DNA from: G963664835 sp963664835
GTDB lineage: Bacteria > Chloroflexota > UBA6077 > FW602-bin22 > JBCLEL01
DNA: 64,000 bases
Direction: 5' to 3'
NCBI GenBank assembly: GCA_963664835.2
Contig: CAXXUG010000001.1
Location: 62,001-126,000 of the forward strand
The notes beneath the pieces are model-generated. The model worked only from the letters and a program-made list of their open reading frames with translations. It was not told the origin of the DNA and ran no database searches. Of the stretch, positions 26,101-35,477 are shown one piece after another; the first letter of the stretch is position 1, and every line of letters begins with the position of its first letter. The position numbers were made by a program, and so were the translations under genes.

Positions 26101-26677
26101 CCCGATCTCCCTGTGCGGTAATGCCGTCGATAAAGTCGCCGAATGCGGTTAGTTCATTCCTGAAGCGTTCGTAGAAGCGTCTTGTCACCTTCTCTACGTC
26201 GAACGCCTTGCGGACTCTGGAAGCGACCGTCGAGATGGAGAGCCCTTGCTCTTCGTCCAGAGTGAAGGCGATTTGGCGGAGCCGTTGGAGAATTGGGTCG
26301 CCGTTCTGTCCGGCGTGGAACTGCTGCTCGCGGCAGGCGGCGGGCCTGCCTGCCTCCCGCTTTACCCACTGCCAAATCTGTGTGGTCTGTTCGAGGTCAA
26401 CGAAGATGACCAAATGCTCGAAGGCCAGCTTGGCGACCTGGCTTTCTATCTTGCGCCTGACGGGGTACAAAGGAACTGTTCCATCCCGGTCCGGCGCGCA
26501 CTGGAAGACGGCGAATCCGGACTTCTCAGCTACTGGTTGCAGGGAATATTGGCGTTCGTTCACCTGGACGACCAACGGCTCGGCTTGGTAGTGGTCCCAG
26601 CCGAGGCCCTCGATAAACAGGTTCGGTAAGTCGAAGGCTTGCAGGTGAGGCCGAAGTTCCTCAATCGAGACTGTCAT
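23174..26677 (-). CDS. Eco57I-type restriction-modification DNA methyltransferase (putative adenine-N6)
   Basis: An 1167-residue protein. The N-terminal 400 residues include FVDLEQTTQIWQWVKREAG and a helical domain common to large type IIG-like methylases. The SAM-binding motif I is LDPTCGSGAFLF at about residue 520. The catalytic motif IV is FDVVIGNPPYVATK at about residue 765, an N6-adenine-type NPPY. The C-terminal 380 residues would form the target-recognition part. Its start overlaps the helicase stop in ATGA and its end overlaps the HNH start by 14 bases. The part after motif IV is less G+C-rich than the part before it, suggesting exchange of the specificity module. It probably marks host DNA for the three-gene system. 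Confidence 0.88.
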   Translation of the reverse strand: MTVSIEELRPHLQAFDLPNLFIEGLGWDHYQAEPLVVQVNERQYSLQPVAEKSGFAVFQCAPDRDGTVPLYPVRRKIESQVAKLAFEHLVIFVDLEQTTQIWQWVKREAGRPAACREQQFHAGQNGDPILQRLRQIAFTLDEEQGLSISTVASRVRKAFDVEKVTRRFYERFRNELTAFGDFIDGITAQGDRDWYASLMLNRMMFVYFIQKQGFLDGDVDYLPNRLQTVQRRNGDGHFQQFYRIFLLRLFHEGLGQPESQRSPDLAQLLGRVPFLNGGLFDVHDLERDNPEIGIPDEAFQRVFNFFDEYRWHLDERPYREDNEINPDVLGYIFEKYVNQKQMGAYYTKEDITGYISRNTVIPFLFDAAKKECPVAFGPDGGVWRLLRDDPDRYIYPAVGHGITWNARQVEDPKRLDAPFELPGDVAAGIDEVSKRGGWNRPAPDDYALPTETWREVVARRQRHAEVRAKLASGEVQEINDLITLNLDIEQFALDVIVQSEGPELLRAFWHAMREVSVLDPTCGSGAFLFAALNILEPLYTASLEGMRGFLDDLERSERPHSPNALSDFRDVLGQVEKHPSERYFILKSIVLNNLYGVDIMEEAVEICKLRLFLKLVAQLESYEQIEPLPDIDFNIRAGNTLVGFTSLDAVRQAMTITPDGQRRTLFDEDRATLARIEEDAETASAAFNQFRTQQTMLGGEVTADDKADLRRRLESLSNELDRYLATEYRVEPSDSIAYDSWRASHQPFHWFVEFYGIMNKGGFDVVIGNPPYVATKNIKYSLGRNVEHRYPDIYAYVLERSMQVTSKIGRCGMILPLSITFSRDFVELRKNVRTWGASWLSSFDNIPAALFAGVSQRCTILVSAPSRHDSFTTRLNRWRAQYRPSLMANISYTAVPSDYEVGSFGIPRLSGKQGRRLLQLHSRIASKASTGVGASSDSQGVLGFSPTARNFISTYLEPPPTLDLDGRVIQDAASGSSLALASVELSRAALAATSGTACFWYWLTRGDGFHVTSSLLSEYLAPLSELPSECQHKLKLIGELLHESRNAALVFKKNAGKYVGNFNYTSLDTLTVRADLVFLAGLGASPSDADDLLAFSSLVRAINEAAGEKNIPQQIKAKFPAVNSIRTSGEPRVMEIDRWLSRVFDLPVERLLEQYDLSERVIYDAVT

Positions 26678-29600
26678 CGGGGTTTGTCCTCGTAATCGAA
26701 TAGTCCCAGAGAGCAGATAATCTGCGGCTCCTGAGCCTTGACTTCGTCATCGGCGAGGCAAAGTCGATCCTCCTCACGCAGTGACATAACGCGTTCGGCA
26801 AGTTGAATGTCGTCGATGCCGCTGCGAAGTTGCCGGTTCAGGGTATCTACTGTCGACTGTCGAAGAGGATACTGGTAAATGTCGTCGATCGCCTTGTGGA
26901 GCGCTTCCGTGTCAAACAACTGGCCCTTAATCGCGTCCGAGTACCTTTTGAGACGGGTATAGGTGCGGTGACGAGCGCTGGAGGGTCGTCCTAACTGCCC
27001 GCCAACGCGCTTCTCCTCCCTGACGACATGCTTAACGCCCTCCGCGACAAGCGAGTGGTGACTGTCGTGGTGAGGCTGTGCCGGTGTGTCCGGCCGGCAT
27101 TCGGCCGCTGAAAGGATTTCGAGTTGCGACTCGGTTATGCTCCTTCCGTCCCGGTCAATGTATGCGAGAGCGTCGTTGCCATCTTCCGTTCGCATGAAGA
27201 CAAGGACGCCTTCGGGGCGCTGGCCAATGGGCGTGTGCTGCCGCGACGAGAACACCACGTCTGGCAGCTCGGTCACGGTCTTCCGCAATCTCGGGTTCGC
27301 GGTGATCGCGTTCTTCCAAATCTGGTAAGCGTGGGATGCCAGGTCAACCTCGCCATCGGGGTCTCCGTCCAGGATGCCGGCGCGCTCGTGGTATAGGTTG
27401 ATGATAGTCTGGTCGTCCTCTTCATCCTCAAAGAACGCCTCGTCGGCGCCGACCACCTCGGCGTTCTCCCTGAGGCGTTCCCGGACTCGGCCACGCAGGT
27501 CGATGATGCGTTCAACACCCTCGGCTGGCAGGAAGGAGTGACAGAGTATCTCTTCCGCCTCCTGTCCTATACGGTCGACTCGGCCGGCCCGCTGGATCAG
27601 CCGGATGATGGCCCAAGGGAGGTCGTAGTTCACGACGATATGGCAGTCCTGTAGATTCTGACCCTCGCTCAGCACGTCGGTGGCGACAAGAACGCGAAGC
27701 TCCCGCTCCGGCTCGCCCTGGCCCGGGCGCTGGTTGCTGACCGGGCTGAATCGCCATGCGAGGTGCGTGGGGTCGCCGGAGTTGCCGGTGACTCCGGCGA
27801 TGTCTGCCAAGCCTCTCTTCGTGAGCTGTGCTTCTAGGTAGTGAACCGTGTCGGCGAACTGGGAGAAGATCAGCACCTTTCGGTCCGGGAGGGTCTTCGT
27901 CAGCAGTGAGTGAAGCGCGTCGAGCTTGGCATCTTTGGCGGGATCCCACCGCCCGTAATCGGTCAGGATGCCTTGCAGGGAGTCGGCGTCCGATTGAAGC
28001 TCGCTCTCAAGAGAGGTCTTGAAAAGGTCGGCACGAAGCCACTTGAAGCGGCTACTGTAGCGGTCCTCATACTCGGCGTATACTTGGGCCGCGCGCGCCT
28101 CGAAGGCGGCGGCGGTCCAAGCGCGGCCAGTCTCTTCGAGATTCTCTTCCTGCTCGTCGTCGTCAGGGTCGAAGAGAGCACCCTTTGCCTGGTCCGCGTC
28201 CTCATCGGTGAAACGGGAGTCCAGCATCTCGGCGTCCTGTGTCCCGATAGGCAGGGGCAAGCCATTTCGGATCGCGTGGAGGAAGACGTAGTTGCGGAGA
28301 ACGTGACGTTCGACGGACTGCAAGAACGCCGCGCCGCTGCTTTCAAGGCGCTTGAACAGGTTAGTCCGGCAGAAACCCATTAGTCGCTTGCCAGCCCGTG
28401 AGAGATCGTCTATTCGCCCCTTCTCGGCGGCGGAGGCCGGCGTTTCAGGGTTGTCGGCGACGTAATTGCCAAGTCCATATCGGGGCAAGTGCAGTTTGTT
28501 CACCGCATCAACCACCGTCTGCGAATACAGCTTTGCGTACTGGTCATTCGCGTCAGACTCGTCGATGGCGAACTTGACTGTCCTGGGCACACGGGTGGGA
28601 AAGAACGAATGGGATCCGTCCTCGTAGGTGAGAAACTTTCTGCCGGTTTCTTGTTCCGTCTCCGCGTAGTTGTCCTGGATGAAGCTCCGGGTGCGGCGTA
28701 CTAGGAAGAGACGCATCAGGTCGCGCCAGTCGTCAGCGTATTCACTAAAGTCAAAGGCCGCCAAAGAGCGCGGCATAGCTTGATGGCGCCTGCTGAACTC
28801 CACTTCGCTCAGCTCTCGCAGGAGTCGTTCGGGACGGATGCCCAGATCGTGCTCATCCTCCACGAAGATGCGTAGCTGGCTGGACAGGTCCAGGTATGTC
28901 TTGTTGTAAGGCGTTGCCGATAAGAGAATGCACTTGCTCTCGTTCGCCCGGACGTACTCCTGGATGGCCCGGTACCTTCTGCCATCGCGGTTCCGTAGGT
29001 TGTGACTCTCATCGATGACAACCAACCGGTAGCGGCGGAGGTTTGGCAATTCTGTCAGTACCCTGCTGAGCGACAGTACCCTGGCCCGAAGCCGGTACTC
29101 ATACGCATAGTCTTTCCACATAGGTACGAGATTCTTCGGGCAGATGATGAGCGTCTCCAACCCGAAGTCGTCTTCAAAAATGCGGGCGACCGCGGTGGCC
29201 ATCAGGGTCTTGCCCAGACCTACCACGTCGCCGATGAGGACACCGTTTCGCTTGTTCAGGTGGTGTGCCGCGATTTTGACCGCAGCGGCTTGGAAGTCGA
29301 ATAGCCGGTTACCGAAAACCTTGGGAATGCTGAACTCGGCCAGGCCGGCACGGGCTTCGTGAGAGAGGTGATAGGCCATCTTAAGGTAGACGTGGTAGGG
29401 CGGTATAAGAGCTTCCCGCGCCCAGCTATCTTCGATTATCTGCACCAACTCATCGGAGATGTCGACGCAGAACTTGTCGTTCCATCTGTTCTCGAACCAT
29501 TTCTTGAGCTTGAGGCCGGCGTCGTGGTCGAGCACATCCACGTTTAACTCGCCCTGCCCGGCAAGGCCGGCGAATGTCAGGTTACTGCTGCCCAGGTAAC

Positions 29601-30069
29601 CCACGATTGGATTTATCCGATCTTCGCGGAACAGTAGATACAGCTTGGCATGCAGCGGGTGACGGAGGAAGAGCTTGACTACGACCTTCTTGGCCCGAAG
29701 CTGTGCAGCCAGTTGCCGCAGCGTCCGCTCGTCTTGATTGGTCGGTGCGCCGATCGCAAGCTGTTGGCGCAGCTGCTCGGCTAACTGGACTTTAAGACGG
29801 TGCGCCGTTTGGTTGTCCATGCTGGAGGGCTTGTCGAGAAGGCTCAACGCGTCTTTGAGTTCCTCGTGTGGCAAGCGTTGCATCCCAATGAGCACCCGGC
29901 AAGGCCCTTCCCCAGACTGCCAAGCGTCGACATAGGGCGCAAGATCTCTCCAACCCCTGAGATTGAAGTAGCCTACACAAAAGTCGGCCCGGGATGAGAC
30001 TGCGAGGGTTTCCTCAAGTGCAGACAGTAGCTTGGAGTCTGACGTTAGATTATCGAAGATCCTCGGCAT
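26674..30069 (-). CDS. PLD-domain SNF2-type helicase
   Basis: An 1131-residue fusion. Residues 1-200 are phospholipase D-like, with HAK at 140-142 and GSSNLTFAG at 160-168 (one HxK half-site). Residues 250-450 are the first helicase lobe: Walker A GDVVGLGKT at 280-288, DESH at 353-356 and SAT at 384-386. The second lobe ends with LIQRAGRVDRIGQ at about residue 830. A C-terminal region of 250 residues is unassigned. SNF2-like translocases with PLD nuclease modules occur in DISARM-like and type III-like restriction systems. It is the first gene of the overlapping operon with the methyltransferase and HNH nuclease, all transcribed minus. Confidence 0.88.
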   Translation of the reverse strand: MPRIFDNLTSDSKLLSALEETLAVSSRADFCVGYFNLRGWRDLAPYVDAWQSGEGPCRVLIGMQRLPHEELKDALSLLDKPSSMDNQTAHRLKVQLAEQLRQQLAIGAPTNQDERTLRQLAAQLRAKKVVVKLFLRHPLHAKLYLLFREDRINPIVGYLGSSNLTFAGLAGQGELNVDVLDHDAGLKLKKWFENRWNDKFCVDISDELVQIIEDSWAREALIPPYHVYLKMAYHLSHEARAGLAEFSIPKVFGNRLFDFQAAAVKIAAHHLNKRNGVLIGDVVGLGKTLMATAVARIFEDDFGLETLIICPKNLVPMWKDYAYEYRLRARVLSLSRVLTELPNLRRYRLVVIDESHNLRNRDGRRYRAIQEYVRANESKCILLSATPYNKTYLDLSSQLRIFVEDEHDLGIRPERLLRELSEVEFSRRHQAMPRSLAAFDFSEYADDWRDLMRLFLVRRTRSFIQDNYAETEQETGRKFLTYEDGSHSFFPTRVPRTVKFAIDESDANDQYAKLYSQTVVDAVNKLHLPRYGLGNYVADNPETPASAAEKGRIDDLSRAGKRLMGFCRTNLFKRLESSGAAFLQSVERHVLRNYVFLHAIRNGLPLPIGTQDAEMLDSRFTDEDADQAKGALFDPDDDEQEENLEETGRAWTAAAFEARAAQVYAEYEDRYSSRFKWLRADLFKTSLESELQSDADSLQGILTDYGRWDPAKDAKLDALHSLLTKTLPDRKVLIFSQFADTVHYLEAQLTKRGLADIAGVTGNSGDPTHLAWRFSPVSNQRPGQGEPERELRVLVATDVLSEGQNLQDCHIVVNYDLPWAIIRLIQRAGRVDRIGQEAEEILCHSFLPAEGVERIIDLRGRVRERLRENAEVVGADEAFFEDEEDDQTIINLYHERAGILDGDPDGEVDLASHAYQIWKNAITANPRLRKTVTELPDVVFSSRQHTPIGQRPEGVLVFMRTEDGNDALAYIDRDGRSITESQLEILSAAECRPDTPAQPHHDSHHSLVAEGVKHVVREEKRVGGQLGRPSSARHRTYTRLKRYSDAIKGQLFDTEALHKAIDDIYQYPLRQSTVDTLNRQLRSGIDDIQLAERVMSLREEDRLCLADDEVKAQEPQIICSLGLFDYEDKPR

Positions 30070-30137
30070 TGCGTCTCACGCAGACCCGTTTACGATTTGG
30101 ACTTTCGACAATCTTATCCTCTCAAGCGATCCGGCGG

Positions 30138-31568
30138 TCAGTCGAGCGGGGGCCGGTGATGGCCCCAAGGGGCGACCTCTTCGAATGCTGCGGATGCCCG
30201 GAGGACGGAGACGTCGTCGAGTCGCCGGCCGACTATCTGGAGTCCGACCGGCAGGCCGCTCTCGGTGAATCCGCAGGGGACAGTCGCGGCCGGCTGGCCG
30301 GTCAGGTTGAACGGGAAGGTGAACGGGGTCCAGCTCAGGTCGCCGGGCTTGACCTTGTGGCCGGCGATCTCCAACGCTCCGTGCAGCCGGGCGCCGAATG
30401 CCGGCACCGGCAGCGTGGGAGTCAGGAGGAGATCGTAGCGTTCGAAGAAGCCCCGGACGGCGTCCCAGAGCTGGACGCGGCCGATGTTTGCCCGGCCGGC
30501 GTCGATCAGTTTTCGCTCTCCCCAGCCTGCAACCGAGCGGAGGAATGCCGGGTCCATGATGCTTCGCTCCTCCTCGGTGTGATCGGCGATCATGGCGGCG
30601 AAGCCGGTGTTGAAGAGGATGAAGTAGATGGGGTGCTCATCCGGGCCGAGGAGGCAGGCGAGGTCGGGGCCGGCTTCCTCGACTTCGCAACCCAACTCGG
30701 AGAAGCGTTGGGCGGCCTCTTCGGTAATTCGGAGTACCTCAGGGTCAACGCGCGCATAGCCAAGGTCGGGGCTCCAGGCGATCTTGAGGCCCTCGACGCT
30801 GCCGGCGGTCGCGGCTAGATAGTCGGTGGAGTCGGCCGGCAGTGAGTGTCGGTCCCTGCGGTCGGGGCCGGCCATGACGTCGAGCATCAGAGCCGAGTCC
30901 CTTACGGTCCTGGTCATGGGCCCCAGGTGGGAGAGCGTCTCGGCCAGGCTGGCCGGGTAGTAGGGTATGCGGCCAAACGTCGGCTTGAGTCCGTAAATGC
31001 CACAGAAGCTGGCCGGGATACGTATGGAGCCGCCGCCGTCGGTGCCGATGCCGAGCGGGGCAAAGCCGGCGGCTATAGCGGCGCCGGTGCCTCCGCTGGA
31101 TCCGCCGGGGGTCAGGTCCAGGTTCCAGGGATTGAAGGTGGGGCCGAATATCAGGTTGTCGGTTGCGCCTTTCCAGCCATACTCGGGCGTGTTGGTCTTG
31201 CCGAGGACGATGGCGCCGGCGGCCTTGAGGCGCTCGACTGAGGGTGCGTCCTCGGTTGGTATGTTGTCTTCGTTGAGTCGAGAGCCCCAGGTGGTCCTGA
31301 TCCCCTGGGTGGTGACGACGTCCTTGACGGCTACGGGTACGCCGTGTAGCGGGCCGAGGTCGTCGCCACGTTGGACGGCCGCCTCGGCCATCTGGGCGCT
31401 CTGGCGGGCGGTGTCGAACGCCGGCGTGCAGAATGAGTTGAGCTTGGGGTCGATGCGTTCGATACGTTCGATGAGAGCGTCAACAAGGGTCACGGGTGAC
31501 AGCCGCTTCCGCCGGATTTCCGCAGCCGCATCGATGGCGGAAAGGAATGCAAGGTCATTGTCGCTCAT
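30138..31568 (-). CDS. Amidase-signature family hydrolase (GatA-like)
   Basis: A 476-residue amidase-signature enzyme. The catalytic triad is visible: Lys82 in PVAVKDVV, the cis-Ser in TPGGSSGGTG (157-158) and the nucleophile Ser181 in GTDGGGSIRIPA. It hydrolyses amides, possibly of xenobiotic or amino-acid type; it is unlikely to be the glutamyl-tRNA amidotransferase subunit because gatB and gatC are not nearby. The start at 31568 is chosen because AGGAGG lies 10 bases before it and the family N-terminus (LAFLSAIDAAAEIRRKRLSP) follows. It precedes the helicase operon on the same strand by 68 bases. Confidence 0.88.
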   Translation of the reverse strand: MSDNDLAFLSAIDAAAEIRRKRLSPVTLVDALIERIERIDPKLNSFCTPAFDTARQSAQMAEAAVQRGDDLGPLHGVPVAVKDVVTTQGIRTTWGSRLNEDNIPTEDAPSVERLKAAGAIVLGKTNTPEYGWKGATDNLIFGPTFNPWNLDLTPGGSSGGTGAAIAAGFAPLGIGTDGGGSIRIPASFCGIYGLKPTFGRIPYYPASLAETLSHLGPMTRTVRDSALMLDVMAGPDRRDRHSLPADSTDYLAATAGSVEGLKIAWSPDLGYARVDPEVLRITEEAAQRFSELGCEVEEAGPDLACLLGPDEHPIYFILFNTGFAAMIADHTEEERSIMDPAFLRSVAGWGERKLIDAGRANIGRVQLWDAVRGFFERYDLLLTPTLPVPAFGARLHGALEIAGHKVKPGDLSWTPFTFPFNLTGQPAATVPCGFTESGLPVGLQIVGRRLDDVSVLRASAAFEEVAPWGHHRPPLD

Positions 31569-31675
31569 GAGATTGTGGCCTCCTGGGGAATTCAAGACCA
31601 AGAATCCCGGCGATGATAGCAGAGCGAGCCGGCGGCCGGAGACTCGGCCCGGCCCCACCCGGGGCGAGTCTCGGA

Positions 31676-31873
31676 CATCTGCTCCAACTAATTCGGCCGG
31701 CGAGGGCAAGAATCACGATTGTAAAACCTCATCACACGCTCTTGAGAGCCAGTCGCACGTCCTGGAGTGGCGAGATTTCGGCAAAACTCTAGTTTCGAGG
31801 GTCTTTGGGGAGGCAATCCGAGTCCTGAAATCGCCCAGATATACTCAGGAATTGGAATAAGTTGGAACAAATG
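31676..31873. mobile_element. Miniature inverted-repeat element related to the IS4-type element
   Basis: A 198-base noncoding stretch. The left end (31676-31693) is identical over 18 bases to the left end of the IS at 2749 (CATCTGCTCCAACTAATT). The right end (31856-31873), reverse-complemented, is CATTTGTTCCAACTTATT, 15 of 18 matching. The interior has no coding frame and does not resemble the transposase. It is probably a non-autonomous derivative mobilised by the IS transposase. No target duplication is obvious. Confidence 0.65.
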
Positions 31874-32151
31874 CCCTTTGACGGCGAGAAGGACGAGACC
31901 GAGGCGCGAGTACGACGGCTGGGGCCCGCCGGTGCGCTTGGCTGGGGACAAGCCCTAGCGCTGCAGGATCTTATCTGGAAAACTAACTGTCAACTCACTA
32001 GTCTTTCTCTCGGTCGGCGGAGGGGCACGAAGTTCCGTCCGGTTTTGGGATACGGACATGCTTTCGATCGCTAGGCTGGCTGGGTGGGATCCTTGAAGAT
32101 CCTGAATTGGACGGTGAAGAAGCGAAAACCACTGCGATTTTGGGGAAAAAT
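31874..32151. other. Spacer upstream of the ribosomal cluster with a degenerate repeat module
   Basis: About 280 bases between the miniature element and the rpsL promoter. GCTTGGCTGGGGACAAGCCC at about 31937-31956 looks like a decayed copy of the M1/M4 repeat core. I see no gene. Confidence 0.4.
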
Positions 32152-32180
32152 TTGACGTTGGCGCATTGGGCGCGTAGACT
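32152..32180 (+). promoter_or_regulatory. Promoter of the str-S10-spc ribosomal cluster
   Basis: TTGACG (32152-32157), a 17-base spacer and TAGACT (32175-32180) form a good sigma-70-type promoter. It is preceded by an A/T-rich stretch (GGGGAAAAATT) like an UP element. It lies 126 bases before the rpsL start, leaving a leader of about 120 bases. Confidence 0.7.
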
Positions 32181-32224
32181 CTACCCTCGGTGCCATATTC
32201 CGTGCTGAGTGTGGATTAGCGCCA

Positions 32225-32255
32225 TTAGTCCGCGTGTTTGTCGACGCTGGACTAA
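32225..32255 (+). promoter_or_regulatory. Hairpin in the rpsL leader
   Basis: TTAGTCC and GCGT pair with ACGC and GGACTAA further on, leaving an 8-base loop and one bulged T: an 11-pair stem within the 5' leader about 50 bases before the rpsL start. It could be a binding site for a repressor ribosomal protein such as S7 or S12, but that is inference; no start codon or ribosome-binding site is inside it. Confidence 0.5.
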
Positions 32256-32305
32256 GTCCCAATGCGAGGATTGTGATCTAACAAGGCGGAGGTTCAAAAG
32301 AGCGC

Positions 32306-32737
32306 TTGCCGACTATAAACCAACTCGTCCGAAAGGGCCGAAAGAAGGCGACGAAGAAGACTTCAGCGCCGGCGCTTCGATTCACCTACGATGCGCTAAA
32401 GAATCGCATGCATAGGGGCAGGGGCGCGCCCCAGAAGCGGGGGGTCTGCACCCAAGTTCGGACGATGACTCCGAAGAAGCCGAACTCAGCGCTGAGGAAG
32501 ATAGCCCGCGTCAGGTTGACGAACGGCATAGAGGTGACCGCGTACATTCCGGGAGAAGGACACAACCTGCAGGAGCACTCGGTAGTCTTGATCAGGGGCG
32601 GCAGGGTAAAGGATCTTCCGGGCGTTCGGTACCACATAGTTCGAGGAGCGTTGGACGCGGACGGCGTGGAGGACCGGAAGCGGGGCCGCTCGAAGTATGG
32701 CACCAAGGCAAAGAGTCTGACAGGCCGCAGCATATAG
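32306..32737 (+). CDS. rpsL: 30S ribosomal protein S12
   Basis: A 143-residue S12 of the long form: an extra stretch (RFTYDALKNRMHRG) lies between SAPAL and PQKRGVC compared with the 124-residue proteobacterial form. The decoding-centre loops are canonical: TPKKPNSALRK with the streptomycin-site Lys, and GGRVKDLPGVRYH with the second resistance-associated Lys. The start is TTG at 32306, with GGAGG 14 bases upstream. First gene of the cluster. Confidence 0.95.
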   Translation: MPTINQLVRKGRKKATKKTSAPALRFTYDALKNRMHRGRGAPQKRGVCTQVRTMTPKKPNSALRKIARVRLTNGIEVTAYIPGEGHNLQEHSVVLIRGGRVKDLPGVRYHIVRGALDADGVEDRKRGRSKYGTKAKSLTGRSI

Positions 32738-32753
32738 TAATGGAGATTAGATA

Positions 32754-33224
32754 GTGCCCCGCAGGGCGACTGTAGTTCGTCGCGAGGTCGATCCCGACCC
32801 TCGCTATCAGAGCAAGCTTCTTGCAAAGTTCATCAATAACATTATGTTGCACGGCAAGAAGAGCAAGGCTCAACGGATGGTATACAAAGGGTTGGAGACG
32901 ATCGAGGGTCAGGCCCGTCGCGACCCCCTTGAGATATTTGAAACCGCAATCAGGAACGCCACACCCCTGATCGAAGTCAAGCCTCGACGGGTTGGAGGCG
33001 CCACCTACCAGGTGCCGGTCGAGATCCAGGGCGACCGCCGGCAGGCACTGGCGTTCCGATGGCTCATTCAATCAATGCGCAGCCGTTCGGGCAGGAGTTT
33101 TTCAGAGAAGCTGGCGAGCGAGCTACTCGACGCCGCCCACGGCGCCGGCGCAGCGGTGAAGCGAAAGGAAGATACGCATCGGATGGCCGAAGCCAACAGA
33201 GCGTTCTCGCACTATCGCTGGTAG
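32754..33224 (+). CDS. rpsG: 30S ribosomal protein S7
   Basis: A 156-residue S7, full length, which nucleates assembly of the 30S head and contacts the E site. The N-terminus (MPRRATVVRREVDPDPRYQS) and the central segment KPRRVGGATYQVPVEI are typical. It starts at GTG 16 bases after rpsL and is followed by an 87-base gap before fusA. Confidence 0.96.
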   Translation: MPRRATVVRREVDPDPRYQSKLLAKFINNIMLHGKKSKAQRMVYKGLETIEGQARRDPLEIFETAIRNATPLIEVKPRRVGGATYQVPVEIQGDRRQALAFRWLIQSMRSRSGRSFSEKLASELLDAAHGAGAAVKRKEDTHRMAEANRAFSHYRW

Positions 33225-33311
33225 TCTTGGCTCCCTTCCAGGGTACTTCCAACCGAAAGATCGCGGCTTCCGCGGAATGGCTTAACCAAAAACCGAAGCT
33301 CCCCATCTAAA

Positions 33312-35384
<2,073 letters not shown>

Positions 35385-35477
35385 CGATGAGCAACATAGT
35401 TTTAAGTATCGACTCAAATCGAGTAGTATTATTGCCGCCACAAGCATACCTGTTGGTTAGGGGAGGCGTTTGAGTTC

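Noticed and set aside
22198..30069. Assignment of the helicase-methylase-HNH operon to DISARM
   Set aside because: PLD, SNF2 and methylase parts are present, but no drmA or drmB genes exist, and an HNH nuclease takes part instead.
29994..30818. Plus-strand open frame of 274 codons
   Set aside because: It is antisense to the 3' half of the amidase and to the start of the helicase gene; the minus-strand products have full family motifs.
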